Source: DASRJW01 sp035649435 (GTDB lineage: Bacteria; Krumholzibacteriota; Krumholzibacteriia; G020349025). From it: DNA of 31,213 nucleotides. Position 1 is the stretch's first letter. Every line of letters starts with the position of its first letter. The DNA lies in the NCBI GenBank assembly GCA_035649435.1, contig DASRJO010000076.1, positions 1 to 31,213 on the forward strand, read 5' to 3'. A model generated the notes under the pieces. The model had not been told where the DNA came from and made no database searches. It saw only the letters and a list, made by a program, of their open reading frames with translations. Of this stretch, positions 8,336 to 15,591 are shown in pieces. A program made the position numbers and the translations under genes.

Positions 8336-8965
8336 TCAAGCCTCCGGTGCAGGTGTCGCGGCGGGCGGACAGATTTCTTCCCAGACGAGCAGTCGGAACT
8401 TGCCGGCGTCTCCCACAGGTTTGGCGAGGTCCTCGAGAAGGACGAAGTTGGCCTCGCCTTCGACCAAGTAGTCGGTATCGCTCAAGTCGAAGAACACATA
8501 CGTCGAGTATCTCGCATCCGTCACACGCCAGCGCAAGGGATCGAGCTTGCCATCCAGACCGCCATTCGCCGAATAGAGGTCGAACCGTTCGGCGAAGTTC
8601 TCTTGCCGCGTCAGCGTGATGGTGAGCGCCTCGAGCCACAGCTCGTTCGGGAGGGGTGGATCGGCGGTCTCCGGATGGAACATCCGCTGGTGCAGGCGCA
8701 CTTCTTCGTCGTACCCCCACTGGGTCTCGCCGAGGCTGGTGGGCTTGCACGGGACGAACATGAAATCGGGCGCGAGAAGCGAGGCGAACAGCTCCGCATC
8801 GCGTGTCAGATAGGCGCGAGCGATCCCATTGACCACGTCATCGGGGGTGGGTGGGATCCCGGGCGGCTTGGGCGGTGGGATCGGGTCCTCGCACGCCAAG
8901 AGCAGCGCGATCGTCACGGCCAGAAGTGAACGATGCGTCCGCGCCGGCAAGAACCGCGATTGCAT
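8336..8965 (-). CDS. Secreted lipoprotein, NTF2-like family, paralogue A
   Basis: A 209-residue predicted lipoprotein: a basic N-terminus, a hydrophobic stretch ending LLLAC (C25), then a Pro-rich linker (CEDPIPPPKPPG). The mature part opens with VVNGIARAYLTRDAELFASLL, the helix pattern seen at the start of NTF2/SnoaL-like domains, and continues with GETQW, EEVRLHQRMF, LWLEALTITLTRQENFAER, WRVTDARY and an ANFVLLEDLAKP strand. These motifs are shared with the next two genes. The start at 8965 was chosen because it aligns with the paralogue's start (both begin MQSR) and has GGAG upstream; an ATG at 8974 is an alternative. No catalytic residues are recognisable. Function unknown; probably a periplasmic or outer-membrane ligand-binding or structural protein. 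Confidence 0.85.
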   Translation of the reverse strand: MQSRFLPARTHRSLLAVTIALLLACEDPIPPPKPPGIPPTPDDVVNGIARAYLTRDAELFASLLAPDFMFVPCKPTSLGETQWGYDEEVRLHQRMFHPETADPPLPNELWLEALTITLTRQENFAERFDLYSANGGLDGKLDPLRWRVTDARYSTYVFFDLSDTDYLVEGEANFVLLEDLAKPVGDAGKFRLLVWEEICPPAATPAPEA

Positions 8966-9006
8966 GTGCTCCATTCGGGTTGTCCCTTGCGTGCAGATCT
9001 TCGATC

Positions 9007-9663
9007 TCAAGCCTCCGGTGCAGGTGTCGCGGCCGGCGCGGAGATGTCTTCCCAGATGTACAGCAGGAACTTGCCGTCGGAGCCCGCGGGCTTGGCGAGG
9101 TCCTCGAGGACGACGAAGTTGGCCACGCCTTCAACCTTGTAATCGCTGCCGACCATGTCGAAGAACACGTAGGCTGTGTACCGCGCATCCATCACACGCC
9201 AGCGATCGGTGTCGAGCTTTCCATCCTCGCCGTGGTTCACCGAGTAGAGATCGTGCCGCTCGGCAAAGTTCTCCTGCTTCGAGAGCGTGATCGTGAGGGC
9301 ATTGAGCCAAAGATCGGCATCCACGGGCGGTACGGCGGTATCCGGCCGGAACATGCGCTGGTGAATGCGCACTTCTTCCTCGTACTCCCACTGGGTTTCA
9401 CCGAGATCGGTGGGCTGGCTAAGTATGAAGAAGAAGTCGGCGTTGGCGGTCGGCTCGTGCGCGAGCAACGACTGAAAAAGGACGGGGTCGCGCTGCAGAT
9501 AAGCGCGGGCGAGTGCGGCCACCACGGCCTCGGCGCTGTCGATGGGAGGTGGCTGGGCCGGTGGGGGTGTGATCGGGTCCTCGCACGCCAAGAGGGACAC
9601 CGCGACGATCGTCGCGGCCAGGAACGAGCGACGAGAGTGCGCCCGCAACGATCGTGATTGCAC
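9007..9663 (-). CDS. Secreted lipoprotein, NTF2-like family, paralogue B
   Basis: A 218-residue predicted lipoprotein with a lipobox SLLAC (C27) followed by EDPITPPPAQPP. The NTF2-like start VVAALARAYLQRDPVLFQSLL is followed by the same GETQW, EEVRIHQRMF, NALTITLSKQENFAER, WRVMDARY and ANFVVLEDLAKP motifs as paralogue A, and both end TPAPEA. It has a few extra residues (EPTANADFFFILSQP) where A has a shorter loop. The GTG at 9663 is supported by an AAGGAGGAG ribosome-binding site. The gene lies 41 bases upstream of A and 43 bases downstream of C on the same strand, presumably in one transcript. Function unknown. Confidence 0.87.
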   Translation of the reverse strand: MQSRSLRAHSRRSFLAATIVAVSLLACEDPITPPPAQPPPIDSAEAVVAALARAYLQRDPVLFQSLLAHEPTANADFFFILSQPTDLGETQWEYEEEVRIHQRMFRPDTAVPPVDADLWLNALTITLSKQENFAERHDLYSVNHGEDGKLDTDRWRVMDARYTAYVFFDMVGSDYKVEGVANFVVLEDLAKPAGSDGKFLLYIWEDISAPAATPAPEA

Positions 9664-9706
9664 TTGCTCCTCCTTGTGTTGGCCCGCCCGGCGGCGAGAC
9701 CTTGCT

Positions 9707-10411
9707 TTATCGATACGAGTCTTTGACGCGGCTCAGGCACAGCGGGATGATCGCGTCGGTCTGTCCCTTCGCAGGGCCGCTGCAGAGTTCCTCCCAACTG
9801 TAAATCAAGAACTTGCCTGATTCGTCGTCTCCCTTGGTCAGATCCTCGATGACGACGAAGTTGGACTCCGTGTCGACGAGATAGTCGTTTTCGCCGCAAT
9901 CCAACAGCAGGTAGGTCGCATAGCGCGCGGACATAGCGCGCCACCTCGTCGCATCCAGCCTGCCGTCGAGACCGCCGTCTTCGCTGTAGAGGTCGTGCCG
10001 CTCCCGAAACGCCCCGAGTCGGGTGAAATCAATCGCGAGGCTGCTGAGCCACAGCTCCGCCGGCAAAGGGGAATCGCCGGGAGGGATGGCCTCGGGAGCG
10101 AACATCCGCTGCTGCAGGCGCAATTCGACGTTGCGATCCCAGTGCGTCTCGCCGTGGGGCGTGCGCTGATCGAACAGGAAGACGAACTCGGCGTTGGTGC
10201 CCGGATCGTTGGCGAGAAGTGAGGCGAACAATCCGATGTCTCGCGTGAGATATGCACGCGACAGGCTGGCGATGACCTCTCCCATGGCGGTTGGTGGCTC
10301 GGCCGTGGGGGCGGCGATTCTCTGTAGTTCCTCGCAGGCCAGGGCTGAGAGGCACGCCGCGACCAGCAACGCGACGACCGCGGGCTTCGACGCGCCGCGG
10401 TTTGAGTACAT
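9707..10411 (-). CDS. Secreted lipoprotein, NTF2-like family, paralogue C (first gene of array)
   Basis: A 234-residue predicted lipoprotein with lipobox ALAC (C26). It is the most divergent of the three but keeps IASLSRAYLTRDIGLFASLL, GETHW, VELRLQQRMF, FRERHDLYSEDGG, WRAMSARY and SNFVVIEDL. Instead of TPAPEA it ends with a different tail containing two Cys and many charged residues. The ATG at 10411 is chosen over 10438 because AAGGAG lies 6 bases upstream and the likely transcription start of the promoter at 10441-10469 falls near 10434, downstream of the longer start. Role unknown. Similar NTF2-like lipoproteins may bind small hydrophobic ligands, but nothing here proves it. Confidence 0.86.
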   Translation of the reverse strand: MYSNRGASKPAVVALLVAACLSALACEELQRIAAPTAEPPTAMGEVIASLSRAYLTRDIGLFASLLANDPGTNAEFVFLFDQRTPHGETHWDRNVELRLQQRMFAPEAIPPGDSPLPAELWLSSLAIDFTRLGAFRERHDLYSEDGGLDGRLDATRWRAMSARYATYLLLDCGENDYLVDTESNFVVIEDLTKGDDESGKFLIYSWEELCSGPAKGQTDAIIPLCLSRVKDSYR

Positions 10412-10440
10412 CGTCGTCTCCTTGGCCCCGGGCACCATGA

Positions 10441-10469
10441 AATTTACACCCGGTTGGATTCGTGGTCAA
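10441..10469 (-). promoter_or_regulatory. Sigma70-type promoter of the lipoprotein array
   Basis: On the minus strand, TTGACC (10469-10464), a 17-base spacer and TAAATT (10446-10441). Five of six -35 bases match the consensus and the spacing is ideal. The predicted leader to the ATG at 10411 is about 23 bases and contains the AAGGAG site. Confidence 0.55.
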
Positions 10470-10649
10470 AAGACCGCCGGCGTCCGATTCTGGGGCGGAG
10501 GTGAGAACGGGAACGAGCTGCCGGCCCTCAGGATCATGGGGTCCTCCTCACCCGGTTCATGGCCGACATTCCGCGGGCTTGGAATCGCGGGTTGGGGGAA
10601 GGAGAATGGCTGAAAATAAACGAGCAGCCTCAGAATCCGCGATCGACTG

Positions 10650-10658
10650 TGCTACATT
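10650..10658 (+). promoter_or_regulatory. Extended -10 promoter candidate for the envelope operon
   Basis: TGCTACATT is an extended -10 element (TGn plus TACATT) inside an AT-richer patch of otherwise GC-rich DNA. No good -35 box lies 17 bases upstream. A start near 10665 would exclude the longest possible start codon of the receptor gene at 10668. Confidence 0.35.
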
Positions 10659-10715
10659 TTCCGCGGTTTGCTTCATCTTGGTGCCGTCTGTTTTCCCGGC
10701 CCTCGAGGTCTTCGA

Positions 10716-13499
10716 ATGGCTGCCACGGGCATGGCCCGGGGGAAGTCCCCGGGGCCTCGGTCGATGACGCGGATCTTGGGCGTCGTCCTCTGCGCCGCCG
10801 CGATGGGCTCGGCTGGTCCCCTGCAGGCGCAGACCGGCGAAATCGCCGGCAACGTCGTCGACGCCGGGAGCGGCCAGGCGCTCCCCTTCGCGAGCGTCGG
10901 CGTGGTGGACACCACCCTTGGCGCCAACACCGGCAGCGACGGTCGCTACGTCATCCGGGGCCTGAGCCCCGGCACCTACAAGCTCCGTGCCTCCTTCATC
11001 GGTTACGACACGCAGGACCTGACCGTCTCGGTCGTGGCGCAGCAAACGGCGGTCGCGAGGTTTCGGCTGCGCAAGAAAGCGGCTGCCGGCGTCACGGAAA
11101 AGGTCTTGGTGACTGCCGAGAGGCCGCTGGTGGACGTGAGCGAGATCTCCAGCGTCCGCATGCAGAGCAAGGAAGACATCGCCAAGCTCTCCGTCGACGA
11201 CCTCTCCGACGTGGTCGAAAAGCAGGTGGGTGTGGCCGGCGAGGACGAACAGCTGCACATCCGCGGGGGCCGCAGCGACGAGACCCTGTTCCGCATCGAG
11301 AACGTGGCGATGAAGAACGTCATCACCGGCTCCGCTGCCGGCGGGACGTTCAGCGCCAAGGCGATTCAGAGCTTGCAAGTGATCACGGGCGGCTACGAGG
11401 CGGAGTTCGGCCAGGCGATCAGCGGTGTGGTCAACGTGCAGCTCAAGGAAGGCGGCGACCGCTTCCGCACCAACGCCGAGTATCACGGCGGCAGCTTCGA
11501 TACCGAGCGCATGTTCCTGCAGACCGAAGGTCCGCTGCTGACTGGCGATAACGGCTATCCGGTGCCCGGGAAGCTGTCGTTCCTGCTCGGCGTCGACGTC
11601 CTCGCCTCCGACACCTACCTTCCCAGCCTGCGCGAGGCCACCAACTTCACCAATACTCGCCGCACCTTGCGCTCACGTTCGTACGCCAGCTTCGCCGGCG
11701 TGCAATGGGAGTACGACGATTTCCTGCGCCCCCGCCAGGACAACAGCATGAACTTTTACACCAAGCTCACCTGGACGCTCAATCCGCGCCACAAGATCAA
11801 CGGCACCTTCACCAAGTTCGTCGGCATCGACCATGGGTTCTTCCGCTATCGGGTCGGCGACGAAGGCGCCGACGCGGCGTCGGCGGACACGCGCTACAAC
11901 TACGCCTTTCGCGACCAGATGGACCAGTTCCCCACCTTCACCGAAGTGACCACCTCGCAGGTGGTCAACTGGCGCTGGGCCATCGACGAAAAGGCGTTCT
12001 CGACCTTCTCGATGTCGCACTTCTACAACGATCAGGAAACGGCCGTGCAAGGCAAGCGCCCGTGGGAACCGGGCGAGGAGTACGTCGAGTGGCGTTCGAC
12101 CGGTGCCGACACGTTCTTCGTCTCCGACGAAAACGGCGATTTCCCGCAGTACCGCAACCTCTTCGTCGATCGTTGGAGCACCGATGGCAGCTACAAGCTG
12201 CGCTGGCGCCAACACCAGGAGTTCAAGGCGGGCTTCGAGGCCAGCTATTACACGCTGCAGATGATTGACATCACCAACCCCGTGGAGGGCGAGGGCGGTC
12301 TGGGGAGTGTGCGCGATCTCTATCGCGTCAATCCCAACGATGGCGCCTTCTTCGCGCAAAACAGCTTCAGCTATCAGGGGTTCACTGGCCATGCCGGGCT
12401 GCGCGCCGACTATATCTTCCTCGGCGAAGCCGCCGACGACGCGGCGGCCAACAGCCCGACCGCCGGACCCGAATACGAGGCCGACACGCACTCGTTGTTC
12501 GGGTCGCGCTACAAGCTCTTCTGGAGCCCGCGCCTCGCCATCAACCACCCCATCACCGACCGCAACTCCATGCACTTCAACTTCGGCCACTTCGTGCAAT
12601 GGCCGCGCTTCGTCTACTACTTCGCCAAGATCAGCTCGCGCTCGAGCGAGGCGTTCCCGATCGAAGGGAACCTGAACCTGGACCCGGAGCGCTCGGTGCA
12701 GTTCGAATTCGGCGTCAAGCATCAGTTCTCCGACGACGATGCCATCGACATCACGTTGTTCAACAAGGACACCTACGATTACCCGACTGCCACGCGCACT
12801 TTCGAGGCGACGCGCAACCGGCTCGTCTACGTCAACAGCGACTTCTCGCGCACGCGCGGCATCGAGCTGGTCTACCAGCATCGTGGCGAGAGGCGCCTGT
12901 CGGGGAACGTGAGCTACGAGTACCAGATCGCCACTGGCAAGCCCGCCGATCCCAATCGCATCAAACAAGTGGACCCCGAGGCGCTGGAGACCGGCGATGC
13001 GGAACCGGATCTCAACGAGGAGTTCATGCCTTGGAACCGCCCGCACCGGCTGCAGGGCAACTTGGATGTTCGCCTGCGCAAAGGTGACCGCCCGCGCATC
13101 TGGAAGCTGCAGCTCCCCGACCGCTGCGGCGCGAACTTCTACTACACGCTGCGCTCCGGCAGGCCCTACACCCCCACCGACACGCGCGGGCAGCAGATCG
13201 GCAAGACCAACTCGGAGAACGCGCCCTTCGAAAGTGTCTTCGACGTCAAGCTCGACAAGTACTGGGAGCTCAGGAACAACTCACGCATCGGCGTCCTGCT
13301 CGAGTTCCGCAATCTCTTCGACCAGCAGTCCTTGCGAGTGATCGACCCGAATACGGGCGAGGCACCACAGGTCGGGCAAGGCATCTATTCGGTTCTGAGC
13401 AGCAACGTGTCGGAAGAAGTCATCGCCGACCAGCTGTCCAACCCGGCGTTCTACAGCGAGGGAATCAACATTCGCTTCGGCCTGGAGTTGACATTCTGA
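10716..13499 (+). CDS. TonB-dependent outer-membrane receptor with N-terminal carboxypeptidase-regulatory domain
   Basis: A 927-residue outer-membrane receptor. A signal peptide (ILGVVLCAAAMGSAGPLQAQ) is followed by a carboxypeptidase-regulatory beta-sandwich at about residues 41-120 (GEIAGNVVDAGSGQALPFAS to ARFRLRKK). Next comes the plug domain (about 130-255, with LHIRGGRSDETLFRIENV and ISGVVNVQLKEGG) and a barrel that ends in Phe (RFGLELTF). Such receptors import bulky ligands using TonB energy. No SusD gene is adjacent; a PorV-like gene follows with a TGATG overlap instead. The start at 10716 has GAGG 7 bases upstream. The ATG at 10764 gives a more compact signal peptide and is an alternative. 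The ligand is unknown. Confidence 0.9.
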   Translation: MAATGMARGKSPGPRSMTRILGVVLCAAAMGSAGPLQAQTGEIAGNVVDAGSGQALPFASVGVVDTTLGANTGSDGRYVIRGLSPGTYKLRASFIGYDTQDLTVSVVAQQTAVARFRLRKKAAAGVTEKVLVTAERPLVDVSEISSVRMQSKEDIAKLSVDDLSDVVEKQVGVAGEDEQLHIRGGRSDETLFRIENVAMKNVITGSAAGGTFSAKAIQSLQVITGGYEAEFGQAISGVVNVQLKEGGDRFRTNAEYHGGSFDTERMFLQTEGPLLTGDNGYPVPGKLSFLLGVDVLASDTYLPSLREATNFTNTRRTLRSRSYASFAGVQWEYDDFLRPRQDNSMNFYTKLTWTLNPRHKINGTFTKFVGIDHGFFRYRVGDEGADAASADTRYNYAFRDQMDQFPTFTEVTTSQVVNWRWAIDEKAFSTFSMSHFYNDQETAVQGKRPWEPGEEYVEWRSTGADTFFVSDENGDFPQYRNLFVDRWSTDGSYKLRWRQHQEFKAGFEASYYTLQMIDITNPVEGEGGLGSVRDLYRVNPNDGAFFAQNSFSYQGFTGHAGLRADYIFLGEAADDAAANSPTAGPEYEADTHSLFGSRYKLFWSPRLAINHPITDRNSMHFNFGHFVQWPRFVYYFAKISSRSSEAFPIEGNLNLDPERSVQFEFGVKHQFSDDDAIDITLFNKDTYDYPTATRTFEATRNRLVYVNSDFSRTRGIELVYQHRGERRLSGNVSYEYQIATGKPADPNRIKQVDPEALETGDAEPDLNEEFMPWNRPHRLQGNLDVRLRKGDRPRIWKLQLPDRCGANFYYTLRSGRPYTPTDTRGQQIGKTNSENAPFESVFDVKLDKYWELRNNSRIGVLLEFRNLFDQQSLRVIDPNTGEAPQVGQGIYSVLSSNVSEEVIADQLSNPAFYSEGINIRFGLELTF

Positions 13500-14533
13500 T
13501 GCGACGACGTCTTGCGAGCTCCCGTCGTTCCTCGGTGCAGGCGCCTGCCCTGGCGCTCGCCGGGGCTGGCGTGTTGCTGCTCGTGTCGCCGCTCGCAGCG
13601 CAGGAGCTCGGCGAGCAACGGGTGGCGACGTCGATGCTCACCTTCCTCAAGATCGGCGTCGGCGCGCGGGCCGAGGCCATGGGCCAGGCGTTCGTGTCGA
13701 TCGCCGACGACGCGACGACGATGTTCTGGAACCCTGCCGGCCTGGCATTGCTGCCCAAGCCGCGTGTGCACGTGTCGCACACCGAGTGGCCGGCTGACAT
13801 CGATTACGAGGCGATTTTCTTCACCCTGCCGGTGGCCGCGCTCGGCGGTGGCTTCGGCTTCGAGGTGGCCTCGCTGCGAACCACGCTCGACTACACGACC
13901 GAGCAAGAGCCCTTGCCCAATGGCCGCACCTTCGGCTTCTCCGATCTGGTTGTCGCTGCCGGGTTCGGGCGGCAGCTCTCGGACCGCTTCAGCTTCGGAT
14001 TCAACGGCAAGTACGTGCGCGAAGACCTTGGGTCGGATGTCGGCGGCAGCACGGTGAATTCATGGGCGGTCGACGTGGGCACCGTGTTCACCCTGCCCTA
14101 CCGCAGCTTCCGCATGAGCATGGCCTGGACGAACATCGGTCCCGATTTCCGGCCATCCGGTGGTTTCACGAGCACGCCACCGGGGGCGCCGCCGCAGAAT
14201 GTCGAGTACCAGAGCTTTTCGCCGGCCAGCATTTTTTCCTTCGGTGCCGCCATCGAGCCGATGCAGTCGGATCACACGCGCCTGCTCACCTCCGTGCAGT
14301 TCGATCATCCCGCCGACACGCGCGAGCTGCTCAAGGCCGGCGCCGAGTTCTGGCTCGACGAGATCGTGGCGTTGCGCGCCGGATGGAACCCGCGCGCCTC
14401 GGCGATGCAGTTCTCCGCCGGCTTCGGCCTGCGCGGGTCTCTCGCGGGCAGCACGTTCCTCGTCGATTACGCCTACACGGACGGCAGCGACTTGGGCCGC
14501 GTCGATCGTCTGAGTCTGGAGGTCGAATTTTGA
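13499..14533 (+). CDS. PorV/PorQ-family outer-membrane beta-barrel protein
   Basis: A 344-residue exported protein with a signal peptide cleaved near residue 34 (SPLAA). The mature N-terminus has the family pattern: a TSMLTFLKIGVGARAEAMG segment, then AFVSIADDATTMFWNPAGLA, as in PorV/PorQ and FadL-like barrels. The rest is alternating beta strands ending EVEF with terminal Phe. In type IX secretion, PorV shuttles substrates carrying C-terminal signals at the outer membrane. The ATG overlaps the receptor stop by one base, so receptor and barrel are probably co-translated. Two downstream products carry sorting-type C-terminal domains, in line with a PorV-like role, but the rest of the T9SS machinery is not in the window. 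Confidence 0.86.
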   Translation: MRRRLASSRRSSVQAPALALAGAGVLLLVSPLAAQELGEQRVATSMLTFLKIGVGARAEAMGQAFVSIADDATTMFWNPAGLALLPKPRVHVSHTEWPADIDYEAIFFTLPVAALGGGFGFEVASLRTTLDYTTEQEPLPNGRTFGFSDLVVAAGFGRQLSDRFSFGFNGKYVREDLGSDVGGSTVNSWAVDVGTVFTLPYRSFRMSMAWTNIGPDFRPSGGFTSTPPGAPPQNVEYQSFSPASIFSFGAAIEPMQSDHTRLLTSVQFDHPADTRELLKAGAEFWLDEIVALRAGWNPRASAMQFSAGFGLRGSLAGSTFLVDYAYTDGSDLGRVDRLSLEVEF

Positions 14534-14550
14534 CCGACGCGGGACGCGCA

Positions 14551-15591
14551 ATGAACGATGACCGGCCGCGAGCCGGGTGCCGCAGCGCCGCCGCCAGGCG
14601 GACGAACGCTGCATGGTGGAAGCAGCTGGCACTCGCCGTTCCGCTTGCCGCGTGGATCGGGGCCGGGTGCACCAACCGCTTGCCTTTGCCCGACGAACCG
14701 GTGGCCGAGGGGACGGGGACCGGCGAGATCGCATACGTGGTGCAGTATCGCTGGCTGGACGTGCCGCGTTTCGGCGACATGGTGCTGACGGTCGGCATTC
14801 TCTTTGTCGTCGAGGACAGCACGCGTGTGCGTGCGTACATCTCGGACAAGGCCACACCCGTGGTGAACCAAGGGTTCAGCCTGCCCGACCCTGTCGTCGT
14901 TGGAGGCCAGACGCTCGGCAAGCCGGTCCAGCTGGCCGCCGGCGTCGACAAGACGCTGTGGGTGGCATTCCGTGAGCCGAGCAATCGTCTGGTGCAGTTC
15001 AAGCTCACCTCGCCCCCCACGGACACCGGGCTTTGGGTGGACGCATGGCAAGTCCAATCGATCGGGGGCATCGCCGCCGACGCCGACAGCGGCTTCGTCT
15101 ATGTCTCGGACGAGAGAGGGAATCAGGTCGCGAAGTACGAGCCGACGAGCGCTGGTGGCAACCGCGTCGCATTGCTCGCCGTCCAGGGCAACGGCGATCT
15201 CACCGTGCGCGAGCCACGCGGTCTCTATTGTTACGGCGACTCTCTTTTGGTCGTGGATTCGGGCAAGAACTGGATCCAAGTGATCAGCGCGGACGTGGCG
15301 CACTCTGGTCGCGGCCAAGTGCTCGGTCCCATCGATGAACCGCTGGTGTTGCACGACCCGGTGGATGCCTGGGTCGACGCGTCGGGACGCTACTACGTGG
15401 CGGAGCAGGGCCGTGTGCTGCAGATCACGCCGCAAGGGCAGATCAAGGAAATCGTGACCGATCTCGACACGCAAGCGGCGGCGCTGCCGGCGGCCGTGGT
15501 GGCGAACACGACGCAAGTCTGGGTGGCGGATCCGCTCGGAATGCGCTGCACCATCTACCAGATCAACACCGTGAGCGAGGAGCTGCCGTGA
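14551..15591 (+). CDS. Exported (probable lipo-)protein with NHL/beta-propeller-like repeats
   Basis: A 346-residue protein with a basic N-terminus, a hydrophobic helix (QLALAVPLAAWIG) and a candidate lipid-anchor Cys at residue 40 (GAGC; the lipobox is imperfect, with Gly at -3). The mature part has repeating strands of the form ADADSGFVYVSDERGNQVAKY, REPRGLYCYGDSLLVVDSGK, DPVDAWVDASGRYYVAEQGR and AVVANTTQVWVADP. These resemble NHL or six-bladed propeller repeats and suggest a protein- or polymer-binding scaffold. The ATG at 14551 lies 17 bases after the PorV-like stop; an in-frame TTG at 14530 overlapping that stop is possible. Its own stop overlaps the next start (GTGA). Function unknown. 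Confidence 0.8.
   Translation: MNDDRPRAGCRSAAARRTNAAWWKQLALAVPLAAWIGAGCTNRLPLPDEPVAEGTGTGEIAYVVQYRWLDVPRFGDMVLTVGILFVVEDSTRVRAYISDKATPVVNQGFSLPDPVVVGGQTLGKPVQLAAGVDKTLWVAFREPSNRLVQFKLTSPPTDTGLWVDAWQVQSIGGIAADADSGFVYVSDERGNQVAKYEPTSAGGNRVALLAVQGNGDLTVREPRGLYCYGDSLLVVDSGKNWIQVISADVAHSGRGQVLGPIDEPLVLHDPVDAWVDASGRYYVAEQGRVLQITPQGQIKEIVTDLDTQAAALPAAVVANTTQVWVADPLGMRCTIYQINTVSEELP

Larger units (their letters stand above)
8336..9663. repeat. Tandem gene duplication retaining identical DNA blocks
   Basis: The 3' ends of paralogues A and B share 26 identical bases (8336-8361 and 9007-9032), covering the stop and the final TPAPEA codons. Another identical block of over 20 bases spans the lipobox region (near 8881-8904 and 9572-9595; both encode LLACEDPI). 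Protein similarity is continuous across the gene, so this is a relatively recent tandem duplication. Confidence 0.8.
10412..10715. other. Divergent intergenic region between lipoprotein array and envelope operon
   Basis: About 300 bases without a convincing gene. It holds the minus-strand promoter at 10441-10469 for the lipoproteins and a plus-strand extended -10 at 10650-10658 for the TonB receptor operon. The middle (10490-10620) is GC-rich and shows no strong hairpin or conserved operator by eye. Confidence 0.6.

Noticed and set aside
10668..10715. Longest start (TTG at 10668) for the TonB receptor
   Set aside because: It sits practically at the predicted transcription start and has no ribosome-binding site; the later start at 10716 has GAGG.
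11673..13046. Long minus-strand open frame of 457 codons inside the TonB receptor
   Set aside because: Its translation is low-complexity and rich in Val/Glu/Arg. It is the antisense shadow typical of GC-rich coding DNA, while the plus frame is a recognisable receptor.
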